64,000 nucleotides of DNA, taken from Vibrio metoecus. GTDB taxonomy: Bacteria; Pseudomonadota; Gammaproteobacteria; Enterobacterales; Vibrionaceae. Location: the NCBI RefSeq assembly GCF_000696385.1, contig NZ_JJMN01000045.1, positions 288,405-352,404 on the forward strand, written 5' to 3'. The notes under the pieces were generated by a model. It did not search any database. It was not told the DNA's origin and was given only the letters and a program-made list of their open reading frames with translations. Shown piece after piece: positions 30,514 through 39,336 of the stretch (position 1 is its first letter; each line of letters starts with the position of its first letter). Position numbers and translations under genes: made by a program.

Positions 30514-31434
30514 TCAATACGCCGTGCTTAACGCCGCTTTCAGTAACTCAAGATGCAATGGCACTAGCGCTGCGTGGTCTTCACGATACCCTCCACCGAT
30601 GACACAAGCGATTGGGATGCTCTCCTGCTTTGCCAAACCCAACATAAAATGATCGCGTTGCGCGATAGCTGCCTGTGAAATGGATAAATAGCCCAACTCA
30701 TCATCATGATGGATATCAACACCAGCATCGTAAATAATCAGATCCGGTTGATGAACACTGACTGCGATTTCAACCACCTGTTTAAATGTCGAAATAAACT
30801 CGCTGTCTCCCGTTTGTTTACAAAACTCAATATCCATATCAGAAGCAGGTTTTCGTGCAGGGAAATTCTTATCACAATGAAACGAAAGGGTAATGATATC
30901 ATCTCGCTGCGCGCACAAGGTTGCCGTTCCATCGCCATGATGTACATCACTATCAATGATCAGCACTTTATCAACACCGGATAAAGAGAGCGCGAAATGT
31001 GCCGCTATTACTAAATCATTAAACAAACAGAAGCCGCTACCAAAATCCACATGGGCGTGGTGATAACCACCACTGAGGTGAATGGCAAGTCCCGAGTGCA
31101 GCGCGTGTTCAACCGTTAAGCAGGTTCCACCGACTGAAAACAATGTACGCTCAATCAGTTTTTCACTCCAAGGAAAGCCTATCCGGCGCATCTTGGCGGC
31201 TGGTAATGTTCCTTCCAGCAAAGCCCGCACATAGTCCGAATCATGTACTGAACTCACCAATGAGAGCGCGGCCATTTGTGGAGCCATAAAGTGAAATGCA
31301 GTTCGCCACTCTTCACTGTGTTCTTGCTGACGTACAATTTCTTCATACAGTAAACGATATTTGTTGATGGGATATCGATGACCGACAGGCAATTCCAATT
31401 GTGAATAAATGGGATGATAAATCAGCGGGATCAT
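30514..31434 (-). CDS. histone deacetylase-superfamily protein (AcuC/AphA-like fold)
   Basis: A 306-residue member of the zinc-dependent arginase/deacetylase fold. Catalytic-pocket motifs are intact: GGYHHAHVDFGSGFCLFND (the tandem histidines), IIDSDVHHGDGTA (zinc-binding Asp and His) and DAGVDIHHDDELG (second aspartate). Bacterial members deacetylate polyamines, small amides or proteins; the substrate here is not known. It lies 22 bases after topB on the same strand, so the two are probably co-transcribed, though no functional link is known. Confidence 0.88.
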   Translation of the reverse strand: MIPLIYHPIYSQLELPVGHRYPINKYRLLYEEIVRQQEHSEEWRTAFHFMAPQMAALSLVSSVHDSDYVRALLEGTLPAAKMRRIGFPWSEKLIERTLFSVGGTCLTVEHALHSGLAIHLSGGYHHAHVDFGSGFCLFNDLVIAAHFALSLSGVDKVLIIDSDVHHGDGTATLCAQRDDIITLSFHCDKNFPARKPASDMDIEFCKQTGDSEFISTFKQVVEIAVSVHQPDLIIYDAGVDIHHDDELGYLSISQAAIAQRDHFMLGLAKQESIPIACVIGGGYREDHAALVPLHLELLKAALSTAY

Positions 31435-31456
31435 ACGCTACTCAACTCTGGTTCAT

Positions 31457-33401
31457 TTAGGCTTTATACGTTCTAGTTTTATTGTTTGGAGCACGACGTA
31501 TGCGCTTAAAGGCCGCTTTCTTCACCACGGGCAAGGATTGCAATGAGGTAGGCACAGGGGCACATTTGACTTGCGCGATGAGCTGCTCTAAACGTACCTG
31601 TAAAGTTTGCATAAAGGGTTGGTATGCTTGGCCTTTTTCAGCAATCGCTTGTAGTTGGTGTTCCCAATGTGCCGTCATATCTGGATATGTTGCTTCCAGT
31701 GGTAATGCGTGAATTAAACCTCGTCCCGCCGGAGTGCTTTTAATCAGCTTGTTATCGCGCAGCAAAAGTCCGCGTTTAAACAGAGTATCCAGAATCCCCG
31801 CTCGGGTTGCTTCTGTACCCAAACCATCCGTGTCCCGCAGAATTTTTTTCAGTTCTTTATCAGCAACAAAGCGGGCTATCCCCGTCATCGCCTGTAAAAG
31901 TGTTGCTTCAGTAAAATGGCGAGGAGGCTCTGTTTGTCTCTGTTTTATTTCCCCTTCTCGACACTGTAGCACCGTACCAACAGCCAGAGGAGGGACTTTA
32001 TCCACGCCCTCTTCTTGTTCATCTTGATGACCAGTCAACGCTTTCCATCCAACACTAAGCAGTTGACGCCCTCTCGCAATAAAAACTCCACCGGCGATGT
32101 TGAAGACCAACTTAGCCTCTGCATACACTGCCGCAGGATAGAACTGAATTAAGTATTGGCGAGCAATGAGTTGATACACCTTCATCTCATAGCTAGACAA
32201 CGCATTCACGCTAGCCTTTTTGGGCGTGGGGAGTAATGGCGTGGTGCGCGTCCACTTTACTGTCATTCCAAGCTTTGGAGCGTAGCGATAAATTCGCATT
32301 GTTAACGGCCGTGAGCATTTCTTGCGCATTATTGGCAATAGCGGCCACAACATCAGCCGCTTGAGCCAAATGCTCTTTCGGGAGATATCGGCAATCTGAA
32401 CGCGGATAGGTGATCAGCTTATGTTTCTCATAAAGAGATTGGCAAATATCCAAGACTTGCTGCGCACTCATGTTATAACGCTTAGCAGCATCAATTTGCA
32501 GCGCAGAGAGTGAATAAGGTAAAGGAGCGGCTTGCTTAGTTTGATCTTGTTCTGATTCCGTCACCGTGGCGGGCTGATGGGCAATGCGACTAGCCACATT
32601 CTCTACCAGTTTGCGGTTAGTCACTCGCCCGTCTTCATCTTGCCACGGCAAACATGCCTCACTTGGCTTCCAGCGAGCACAAATATCAAAGTGCTCCACG
32701 CCACTTTGGTAAGGAATTAAAGCATCCAGAGTAAAGTAATCATGCGGGACAAAATTCTCGATCTCTTCATCTCGTCTCACCACTAAGCCGAGTACCGGTG
32801 TTTGCACTCGCCCCACGGAGAGCACGCCTTGATAACCGGCTTTTTTTCCAAGCAAGGTATAAGCCCGTGACATATTCATACCATACAGCCAGTCAGCACG
32901 TGAACGCGCCAAGGCAGATACTGAAAGTGGAATAAATTCACGGTTACTGCGCAAACCTTGTAATGCTCGCTTTACTGCTGAAAGGTTTAAATCACTGATC
33001 AAAAGGCGCTGCACGGTTTCTTTTTTGCTATTCGGAACTTTGCAATAATCCAGTACTTCATCCACTAGCAGTTGCCCTTCACGATCCGGATCGCCTGCAT
33101 GAATAATTTGATTCGCATCTTTAAGCAGTTTGCGAACCACTGTCAGCTGTTGGGAAGAAGATTTTCTCGGGCGCAGTTGCCACTGCTGCGGAATAATCGG
33201 CAGATCCGCCATGTTCCATTTTTTGTAGCGTTCATCATAAGCATCTGGCTCAACTTGCTCAAGAAGATGCCCAATACACCAAGTTACGACATCGCCATTG
33301 GCACAGCGAATACAACCTTGCTCTTTCTTATGCGGTTTTGGCAAAGCATCGGCGATGGCTCGGGCAAGGCTTGGTTTTTCAGCAATAATGAGTCGGCTCA
33401 T
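31457..33401 (-). CDS. topB: DNA topoisomerase III, frameshifted in this sequence
   Basis: Type IA topoisomerase that decatenates single-stranded intermediates of replication and recombination. The N-terminal Toprim domain begins [18 protein letters not shown] with [13 protein letters not shown] (metal aspartates); the active tyrosine is in [15 protein letters not shown]. The frame is lost at [10 protein letters not shown] in a run of four G (32228-32231). With three, it continues [20 protein letters not shown] to the stop at 31457, giving 647 residues. The C-terminal tail is basic with no zinc fingers. An in-frame ATG three codons upstream (33410) is an alternative start. Confidence 0.92.
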
Positions 33402-33423
33402 AGCATACATTAGCGGATAAAAT

Positions 33424-33451
33424 TAAGGCCACATTACTCAATGTGGCCTTA
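33424..33451 (-). terminator. terminator of grxD
   Basis: Twelve-bp stem TAAGGCCACATT / AATGTGGCCTTA with an ACTC loop; on the minus strand AATTTTATCC follows. Lies between grxD and topB. Confidence 0.75.
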
Positions 33452-33484
33452 TAAAATCAAGAAAAACTGTCGTTTTATACAGTA

Positions 33485-33817
33485 TTATTCTTCACTCGCG
33501 GTACGAGATGCCGCTTCTTTAATCAGTGTTTGCAGTTCACCCTTTTGGAACATCTCCAGCATGATGTCGCAACCACCAATCAGCTCACCTTCAATCCACA
33601 GTTGTGGGAAAGTAGGCCATTGAGCGTAAACCGGTAGCTCTGCACGGATGTCTGGATTTTGTAGGATATCTACATAAGCAAACTTCTCACCACACGCCAT
33701 CAGAGCTTGTGCAGCTTGCGAAGAAAAACCACAGCTTGGCAGTTTTGGTGAGCCTTTCATATAAAGCAGAATCGGGTTTTCGGCGATTTGCTGTTTGATT
33801 TTGTCAATAGTTTCCAT
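33485..33817 (-). CDS. grxD: monothiol glutaredoxin (Grx4 type)
   Basis: Iron-sulfur cluster carrier of the CGFS monothiol glutaredoxin family. The 110-residue protein has the active cysteine in PSCGFSSQA (C29) and WPTFPQLWIEGELIGGCDI near the C-terminus. The ATG at 33817 is chosen for its GAGGAAGCG ribosome site and standard length. It is divergent from sodB, linking two iron and redox genes across 283 bases. Confidence 0.95.
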   Translation of the reverse strand: METIDKIKQQIAENPILLYMKGSPKLPSCGFSSQAAQALMACGEKFAYVDILQNPDIRAELPVYAQWPTFPQLWIEGELIGGCDIMLEMFQKGELQTLIKEAASRTASEE

Positions 33818-34059
33818 CGCTTCCTCATTAATGGATGTCATCAAATATGGGCACATTCTAAAGCAATAACTGAGAATAAAAAGCATATTCTCTATGTGGA
33901 TAAAGAGTAGACTTATCTTGTTTGTCTCGTTAGCGCTTTTGTGAGCACCCTAGACCGATCTTTTTCTGTCTTCGGGGTTTTAATAAAGTAAAAAGTTGCT
34001 AAAATACTTGGCAAGTCAGTCGTAACGACGAAGAAAACAATACACTGGAAGCAACGATA

Positions 34060-34079
34060 TAAAGAGATCCCTCTCTTTA
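34060..34079 (+). promoter_or_regulatory. hairpin in the sodB leader
   Basis: A perfect 8-bp inverted repeat TAAAGAGA-TCCC-TCTCTTTA ends 21 bases before the sodB ATG, just upstream of the CGGAGAA ribosome site. It has no T run, so it is more likely an mRNA stability or translation element than a terminator. In vibrios sodB is a target of the iron-regulated small RNA RyhB; whether this hairpin takes part is unknown. Confidence 0.45.
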
Positions 34080-34100
34080 CACTCAACGGAGAATCGAGCA

Positions 34101-34685
34101 ATGGCATTTGAACTACCCGCTCTTCCTTACGCGAAAGACGCGCTGGAACCACACATCTCAGCAGAAACTCTGGATTTCCACCACGGTAAACACCACAACA
34201 CTTACGTGGTAAAACTGAATGGTCTGATCCCAGGTACTGAGTTTGAAAACAAATCACTAGAAGAGATCATCAAGACCTCAACTGGTGGTGTTTTCAACAA
34301 CGCAGCGCAAATTTGGAACCACACGTTCTACTGGCACTGCCTGTCACCAAACGGTGGCGGTGAGCCAACGGGCGCGGTTGCTGAAGCAATCAATGCAGCA
34401 TTCGGTTCTTTCGCTGACTTCAAAGCTAAATTCACAGATTCTGCAATCAACAACTTCGGTTCATCTTGGACTTGGTTGGTGAAAAAAGCGGACGGTTCTC
34501 TTGCCATCACGAACACTTCAAATGCAGCAACTCCGCTGACAGAAGCAGGCGTGACACCACTGCTGACCGTTGACCTGTGGGAACACGCATACTACATCGA
34601 CTACCGTAATGTGCGTCCAGACTACATGAACGGTTTCTGGGCACTGGTTAACTGGGACTTTGTTGCTCAGAACCTAGCTAAATAA
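34101..34685 (+). CDS. sodB: superoxide dismutase [Fe]
   Basis: Cytosolic iron superoxide dismutase, 194 residues. It begins [20 protein letters not shown] and shows all four metal ligands: the histidine in [20 protein letters not shown], and [13 protein letters not shown] (Asp and His). The sequence AAQIWNHTF and GSSWTWLV are typical of the iron type. A GGAG ribosome site precedes the ATG. Confidence 0.97.
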   Translation: MAFELPALPYAKDALEPHISAETLDFHHGKHHNTYVVKLNGLIPGTEFENKSLEEIIKTSTGGVFNNAAQIWNHTFYWHCLSPNGGGEPTGAVAEAINAAFGSFADFKAKFTDSAINNFGSSWTWLVKKADGSLAITNTSNAATPLTEAGVTPLLTVDLWEHAYYIDYRNVRPDYMNGFWALVNWDFVAQNLAK

Positions 34686-34711
34686 GCTCCTATTGCTTAT
34701 TTAATCTTCAT

Positions 34712-34739
34712 AAGCCTGCAATTTTGCAGGCTTTTTTGA
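34712..34739 (+). terminator. terminator of sodB
   Basis: Stem AAGCCTGCA / TGCAGGCTT with loop ATTT followed by six T. Confidence 0.92.
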
Positions 34740-34799
34740 TCTCATCTCCTCAAGTTTTCTGCCCTGAAGCCGTTAAATGAATATCAAGGGGAGAGAGTC

Positions 34800-35303
34800 A
34801 TGCAAGTCCACACGTTAGACAAAGCGGGAATCATTAGCGAGCTGCATTTTGGCCAAGGTATAAGCCAAGCGGTAACGCAAGGACGTCGTGCTGACTTTGC
34901 CCTGTTATTGGCACTTTTTTCTAACGATGTGCGCGACAACACTCCTATAGACAAAATCCATGAATCGCCTACGACTGAACAAGTTCTGCGCCAGCGTTTT
35001 GAACTTGCAGAACCTCAACCACTGGAAAATGATGAAAGCTCATATCAGATTTCAGCCAAACAGGCAGCGCTGTTTCATGAAGGCGGAATGGCAAGCGCCA
35101 AACTCAGCCATTACCTGACCCCAGAAGCACTGACTTATCGTCCACAAGATACTCAAGGCTTTCCTGAAGAAGTCTATCTAAATCTTTCAGGTCATGAGCG
35201 GCGTCATTTAGCAGAAAAGACACCGACAGCTCTATTGGCCAAAGATTTTTACCACCGCCTTGCGACCGCTTATCGTCAAGATCAATTCCGTCTGTCGGTT
35301 TGA
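34800..35303 (+). CDS. VC2046/SO_2500 family protein of unknown function
   Basis: A 167-residue soluble protein opening MQVHTLDKAGIISELHFGQG, with GRRADFALLLALFSNDVRDN and a conserved-looking C-terminal ERRHLAEKTPTALLAKD stretch. No signal peptide, membrane helix or recognised catalytic motif is seen. I recognise it as the uncharacterised family named after Vibrio and Shewanella members. A GGGGAGAGAG ribosome site precedes the ATG. A short hairpin (GGTCT-N7-AGACC) follows near 35312-35328. Function unknown. Confidence 0.8.
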   Translation: MQVHTLDKAGIISELHFGQGISQAVTQGRRADFALLLALFSNDVRDNTPIDKIHESPTTEQVLRQRFELAEPQPLENDESSYQISAKQAALFHEGGMASAKLSHYLTPEALTYRPQDTQGFPEEVYLNLSGHERRHLAEKTPTALLAKDFYHRLATAYRQDQFRLSV

Positions 35304-35519
35304 TCATTCGATCGGTCTAATGCATAGACCATACTGCAAACAAAATTCCGATCTAATAATTTTTGTGAATGGATGCAAACTATTGGCTTTCTGTTTGCTA
35401 AATCCAAAGTTATTTGAACTTATTCACACTGTATACACATCTAATCAACCATGCTGTCCAAACCCCCTGCGTAACCTGACGGTTAAAAGTGCAGCTAAGA
35501 ACAAGATGAGGTAGCACTC

Positions 35520-36191
35520 ATGGATATAAAAAGTGCAGTAATATTAATAACTTCGGCAAGCTCAGCTCTCGGAAGTACACTGGCCACTCACTTTGTCAAA
35601 CTTGGAGCCAAAGTGATCCTTTGTGATCGTGACCAACAAGGATTAGTGGACACGTATTGGCGCTGTCATGCCATCTCAAATCAAGTCGCGTATTTTCATC
35701 TCAATGATTTTTCGCCCGACAGCATTGAACACCTTCTCGATATGGTTGAACAAAAATTTCAGCGAGCGCCCGATGTGTTGATCAACAACTTACCTTCCGC
35801 CCCCTTACCGTCACTGGTTGACGAAAAACCCAGTGAACAATTTATTCAGCAATTAGGCGCAATTGCCTCTTCGTTGTTTAATTTCAGTCACGCTTGCTCG
35901 GTCAGAATGCGTCAACGCAAGACTAAAGGAGTGATCGTCAATGTGGTGTGCTACAACGCACCGCAAGATCGATCAGGTATAGAAAGTGCAAACTCAATGG
36001 TCTCAGGATTTACTCAAAGTTGGGCTAAAGAGCTAACCCCGTTTAACATTCGGGTCGGAGGCGTAGTACCTCAAGTCGAGAGTGCAAATGATGAGGCAGT
36101 GCACTGGTCTGAAATCCGTGAAGAACTGATTCGCAACACTGAATATATCGTGGCTAATGAATATTTTAGTGGAAGGGTAATGTCGGCTTAG
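35520..36191 (+). CDS. degenerate short-chain dehydrogenase/reductase-fold protein
   Basis: Overall SDR layout over 223 residues: beta-alpha start AVILITSASSALGSTLATHF, VLINNLPSAPLP where active SDRs have NNAG, GVIVNVVC where the catalytic serine should be, and TQSWAKELTPFNIRVGGVVPQ after the active site. The catalytic YxxxK is replaced by IESAN, so Tyr, Lys and Ser are all absent and the glycine-rich TGxxxGIG is altered to TSASSALGS. It is probably not an active dehydrogenase; a structural or binding role is possible. An ATGAGGTAG stretch precedes the ATG. Confidence 0.8.
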   Translation: MDIKSAVILITSASSALGSTLATHFVKLGAKVILCDRDQQGLVDTYWRCHAISNQVAYFHLNDFSPDSIEHLLDMVEQKFQRAPDVLINNLPSAPLPSLVDEKPSEQFIQQLGAIASSLFNFSHACSVRMRQRKTKGVIVNVVCYNAPQDRSGIESANSMVSGFTQSWAKELTPFNIRVGGVVPQVESANDEAVHWSEIREELIRNTEYIVANEYFSGRVMSA

Positions 36192-36205
36192 CCTCCGCTA
36201 AGCCG
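36184..36205. terminator. hairpin between SDR-like gene and mlaA
   Basis: Stem GGCTTAGC / GCTAAGCC with a three-base loop lies between two convergent genes and overlaps the end of the SDR-like gene. No T run. Confidence 0.5.
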
Positions 36206-36212
36206 CGGTGTC

Positions 36213-36959
36213 TCATAATCCTTCGTTTAGATACTCATCAAGATAGTTCTCTTCTTCGGCATTGTAATCATCCACTCGAATTTCCGCTTCGAAATTTCTT
36301 CGTTGGATGAAAGCATCACGAGTCAAACTATACGGGTCGGGTGAGTTATGCAGTAAAGCTTCTTGCGAAACTAGGGCAGCACGTGTTTCCATGCCTTCTA
36401 GAGCCCATTTGCCTAACCCAGCCCATATATTGAGATAAGCGAGAGGGAAATACATACCGTCGACCACATCCGCCGCTTGGCGCACGGTATAAGGCCCGTA
36501 TCCTGGAATCATTAGGTAAGGTCCATTACCTACACCATAGTGTCCGACTGCATCACTAAACTCTTTTTCATCGTACTTTTTAATGCCAGCTTCAGAAGCA
36601 ATATCGATTAAGCCAAGTAAACCAAAACTGGTGTTGATCCAAAAACGGTTGAAATGAACAACGGCTTTAGAACCATTGCCCATCAGTAAGTTATTCACCA
36701 TACTGGCTGGTTCATCTAAGTTAGAAAGGAAATTCGCTACCCCACTGCGCACAGGCTTAGGCACATAACCGACATAGAACAAGGAGACAGGGCGAACCAC
36801 GTAAGGATCTAAGTAGTCGTAGTTAATCGTCCACATTTGTCGGTTAAAACTTTCAAGCGGATCGTTAACCTGAGAGTGAGAGGATGCGTCATCGGGGGTG
36901 CTACTGCATCCGAGCAAAAACGCGGTGAATAAAACAATCCAAGATAAGCGACCAACCAT
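36213..36959 (-). CDS. mlaA: MlaA/VacJ outer-membrane lipoprotein
   Basis: Removes misplaced phospholipid from the outer leaflet of the outer membrane and hands it to MlaC. The 248-residue protein has a lipoprotein signal peptide with lipobox LLGC (mature Cys about 18), then the VacJ domain: NDPLESFNRQMWTINYD, VGYVPKPVRSGVANFLSNL, and PYLMIPGYGPYTVRQAADV. A GGAAT ribosome site precedes the ATG. The acidic C-terminal tail is typical. Confidence 0.95.
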   Translation of the reverse strand: MVGRLSWIVLFTAFLLGCSSTPDDASSHSQVNDPLESFNRQMWTINYDYLDPYVVRPVSLFYVGYVPKPVRSGVANFLSNLDEPASMVNNLLMGNGSKAVVHFNRFWINTSFGLLGLIDIASEAGIKKYDEKEFSDAVGHYGVGNGPYLMIPGYGPYTVRQAADVVDGMYFPLAYLNIWAGLGKWALEGMETRAALVSQEALLHNSPDPYSLTRDAFIQRRNFEAEIRVDDYNAEEENYLDEYLNEGL

Positions 36960-36968
36960 ACGTTATTC

Positions 36969-36998
36969 CATGTGCAAAGGCCGACTTACATCGGCCTT
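36969..36998. terminator. hairpin between ccmI and mlaA
   Basis: Stem AAGGCCGA / TCGGCCTT with a short loop, between the ccmI stop and the mlaA start. Neither strand has a strong T run, so the call is weak. Confidence 0.4.
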
Positions 36999-37081
36999 AT
37001 ATTTTCTTCCCACTCAAAGTCGTACCAGCCACGACTTTGGTACTATTTGGGTCATCATTTATTATTTTTCCGCTTGTGATT

Positions 37082-38305
37082 TTATTCGTACTGCTTATCA
37101 AGTACAACGGCAACGGCATCACCCGCTTTCATTATTTGGCTTTCACCATGCCAATCACCTGCTTTTGTCGCCACATTACCGTCGGTATCAATACGTGCTC
37201 GCACAATAAAAGACTCAAGACTAGAGAGTTTTGCCCCTTGCATCATGCTGTTACTGTCATCCAATACCACGGTTCTTGGGAATTCACCTAGTGGGTAACG
37301 TGCCGCTGCCGTAGGCATAGGAGAACCAGGCGCATGAACCGACACAATTAATACTGCATTAGGATCAACGTTCACCTGATCACCGAGACTGATCGTTACC
37401 TTAACCGATTTTCCATCACTCGTGGTGCTGGTCTGTGAGCCCATTTTTTGTCGCGCACTTTCAATACTGCGACTGAGCATCTCATAGCGAGCATCCTGAG
37501 GGCCGATCGCTTGTTGCATCAAGCTCCAATATTTAATGGCGGCAGAAAAATCGCCACTCTCAAATGCATCAAATGCCAGTAAAGAGTAAACTCGCAGATC
37601 GGCATAACCACGCTGGGCCAATTTCAGCAGAATTGATTTAGCGTCTTGTTGGTCAATCGGATCGTTGGACAGCATTAATGCTTGAGCGTAGCCAAATTTC
37701 ACATCAGGATCTTCACTATCTAATGCGTAGGCTTTCTTCATTGCTCCGATGGCAGTTTCAAGATCACGGTTGGCTAAACCAATTCGCCCTAACAACAACC
37801 ACCCAGTCACATCATCGGCTTGGTAATGTAGTCGTGTACGTAGCGCAAGAGTCAAGTCATTCATCTCTTCATCGCTAAGCTCTACTTGAGGTGCCATCAG
37901 TTTTTTCGATAGTTCAGGGAGTTGTGCCGTCACTTCCTGCCACGCTTGCACATGTTGATAGCTACCGAACTTAGCGTATAAGCCATAGCTCAAACCGACC
38001 ACCAGTAACACCGATGGAACAACGATTTTCCATAATGAAACGCTATTCTCTTGCTCATGCTTTTGCTGGGTTGGGATGTCGTCTAACAGAGTTTGCTTGA
38101 GATCGGCGATCAAATCTTGTGGATCAACCACTATCCCCTCTTCCGCTTCCTCTTCCAGCTCTTTCAGGCGATCTTTATAAAAGGCTTTATTCAATTCATC
38201 GCGTAGTGCTTGATCGTTATTAGCACGTTTTTTAACGAAAGGAATAATGATGAATGCTACCGCAATCAATGCTAGCAACAAGGTTGAGATCCAAAACATC
38301 CCCAT
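37082..38305 (-). CDS. ccmI: cytochrome c maturation protein CcmI
   Basis: Apocytochrome c chaperone of the cytochrome c maturation system I. The 407-residue protein has an N-terminal membrane segment (about 5-22), a cytosolic coiled region, a second membrane helix (about 89-107) and a periplasmic TPR domain (about 150-290, GWLLLGRIGLANRDLETAIGAMKKAYALD), then a C-terminal beta-rich part. Last gene of the ccm operon. Confidence 0.92.
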   Translation of the reverse strand: MGMFWISTLLLALIAVAFIIIPFVKKRANNDQALRDELNKAFYKDRLKELEEEAEEGIVVDPQDLIADLKQTLLDDIPTQQKHEQENSVSLWKIVVPSVLLVVGLSYGLYAKFGSYQHVQAWQEVTAQLPELSKKLMAPQVELSDEEMNDLTLALRTRLHYQADDVTGWLLLGRIGLANRDLETAIGAMKKAYALDSEDPDVKFGYAQALMLSNDPIDQQDAKSILLKLAQRGYADLRVYSLLAFDAFESGDFSAAIKYWSLMQQAIGPQDARYEMLSRSIESARQKMGSQTSTTSDGKSVKVTISLGDQVNVDPNAVLIVSVHAPGSPMPTAAARYPLGEFPRTVVLDDSNSMMQGAKLSSLESFIVRARIDTDGNVATKAGDWHGESQIMKAGDAVAVVLDKQYE

Positions 38306-38307
38306 GA

Positions 38308-38784
38308 TTACTTCTCTCCCTCTTGCTCTTCTTTCAATAACGCCGCTAGACGTGCTTCTTGTTCGTCATTCCACGGTATTGAATTAGCCGCGTTGCGCGA
38401 TTTACGTCGACTGCGTAGCACGATTACCGTAAAACCAATCATAAGCACCGAAATAGGGCCAAGCCAAAGAATCGCAGTGCCTAGTGTAAACGGCGGATTA
38501 TAGGTTACAAAATTACCGTAGCGAGCAATCATGTAATCGACGATTTCCGACTTGGACTTTCCTTCTTTCGTCATCTCATACACTTTTTGACGCAAATCTT
38601 GCGCTAATTCTGCGTTTGAATCCGCAATCGTGTTGTTTTGACATTTCGGACAGCGCAAGGTCGCACCTAATTCCTGAAACTGCTGTTCTTGTTCTAATGT
38701 TTCAAAATCATACACTTCAATTGTGGCGAATGCCGAAAGTGATACCATCATGGCAGCGAATACTGCGAACCACCACTTTTTCAT
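38308..38784 (-). CDS. ccmH: cytochrome c maturation protein CcmH
   Basis: Thiol-active component of heme ligation. The 158-residue protein has a signal peptide, the LRCPKCQN motif (Cys45 and Cys48), a helical IVDYMIARYGNFVTYNPPF segment, and a C-terminal membrane helix. Its ATG overlaps the end of ccmG. Confidence 0.95.
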   Translation of the reverse strand: MKKWWFAVFAAMMVSLSAFATIEVYDFETLEQEQQFQELGATLRCPKCQNNTIADSNAELAQDLRQKVYEMTKEGKSKSEIVDYMIARYGNFVTYNPPFTLGTAILWLGPISVLMIGFTVIVLRSRRKSRNAANSIPWNDEQEARLAALLKEEQEGEK

Positions 38785-39336
38785 TGTTTCGCCTCCGCTT
38801 GCAGCTGCGCATAGAGTGGCGCGAGTGTTTCTTGCCAGTTGCGCGAATTCACATCCCCCACATGGCGATAACGGATCACCCCATTCGCATCAATTAGGAA
38901 GGTCTCCGGAGCACCATAAACGCCTAGATCCAGCCCTAGCATACCGTTCCCATCGAATAGGCTGATGAGGTATGGGTTACCGAGCTCATTGAGCCACTGG
39001 GTTGCTTTATCTCGTTGATCTTTGTAATTCAGACCAATAATTTTCACACCTTGTCCAGCCAATTTGTTCAGGTACTGGTGTTCGGCGTAACAGGTTGGAC
39101 ACCAAGTAGCCCAAACGTTGAGCAATAACGGCTCACCTTTGAAAATGGACTGATCGTATAACTTACCCGGTTCCGCCAAATCTTCTAAACGAAACTCAGG
39201 CACCGATTTGCCGACCAATACAGATTCGAGTTTGGTCGGATCATCTCCTGACGAGTTTCTCACCAACTGAGTAGCAAACACCCCTGCCAATAGCAAAAAA
39301 TGCAACCAGTGGGATAAATAAAATTTTCTTATTCAC
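38781..39336 (-). CDS. ccmG: thiol:disulfide interchange protein CcmG/DsbE, frameshifted near its start
   Basis: Membrane-tethered periplasmic thioredoxin-like protein that reduces apocytochrome c. The WCPTC active site is at about Cys79/Cys82, with LLNVWATW before it and GAPETFLID after. As read, the N-terminal anchor is broken. Dropping one base from the A6 run at 39295-39300 joins it to a GTG start at 39336, which directly follows the ccmF stop and has a GGAGG ribosome site, giving MNKKILFIPLVAFLLLAG and 184 residues, the normal length. Confidence 0.93.

Noticed and set aside
33913..34257. A minus-strand frame of 114 codons over the sodB start
   Set aside because: Overlaps the sodB promoter and N-terminus and has no family features.
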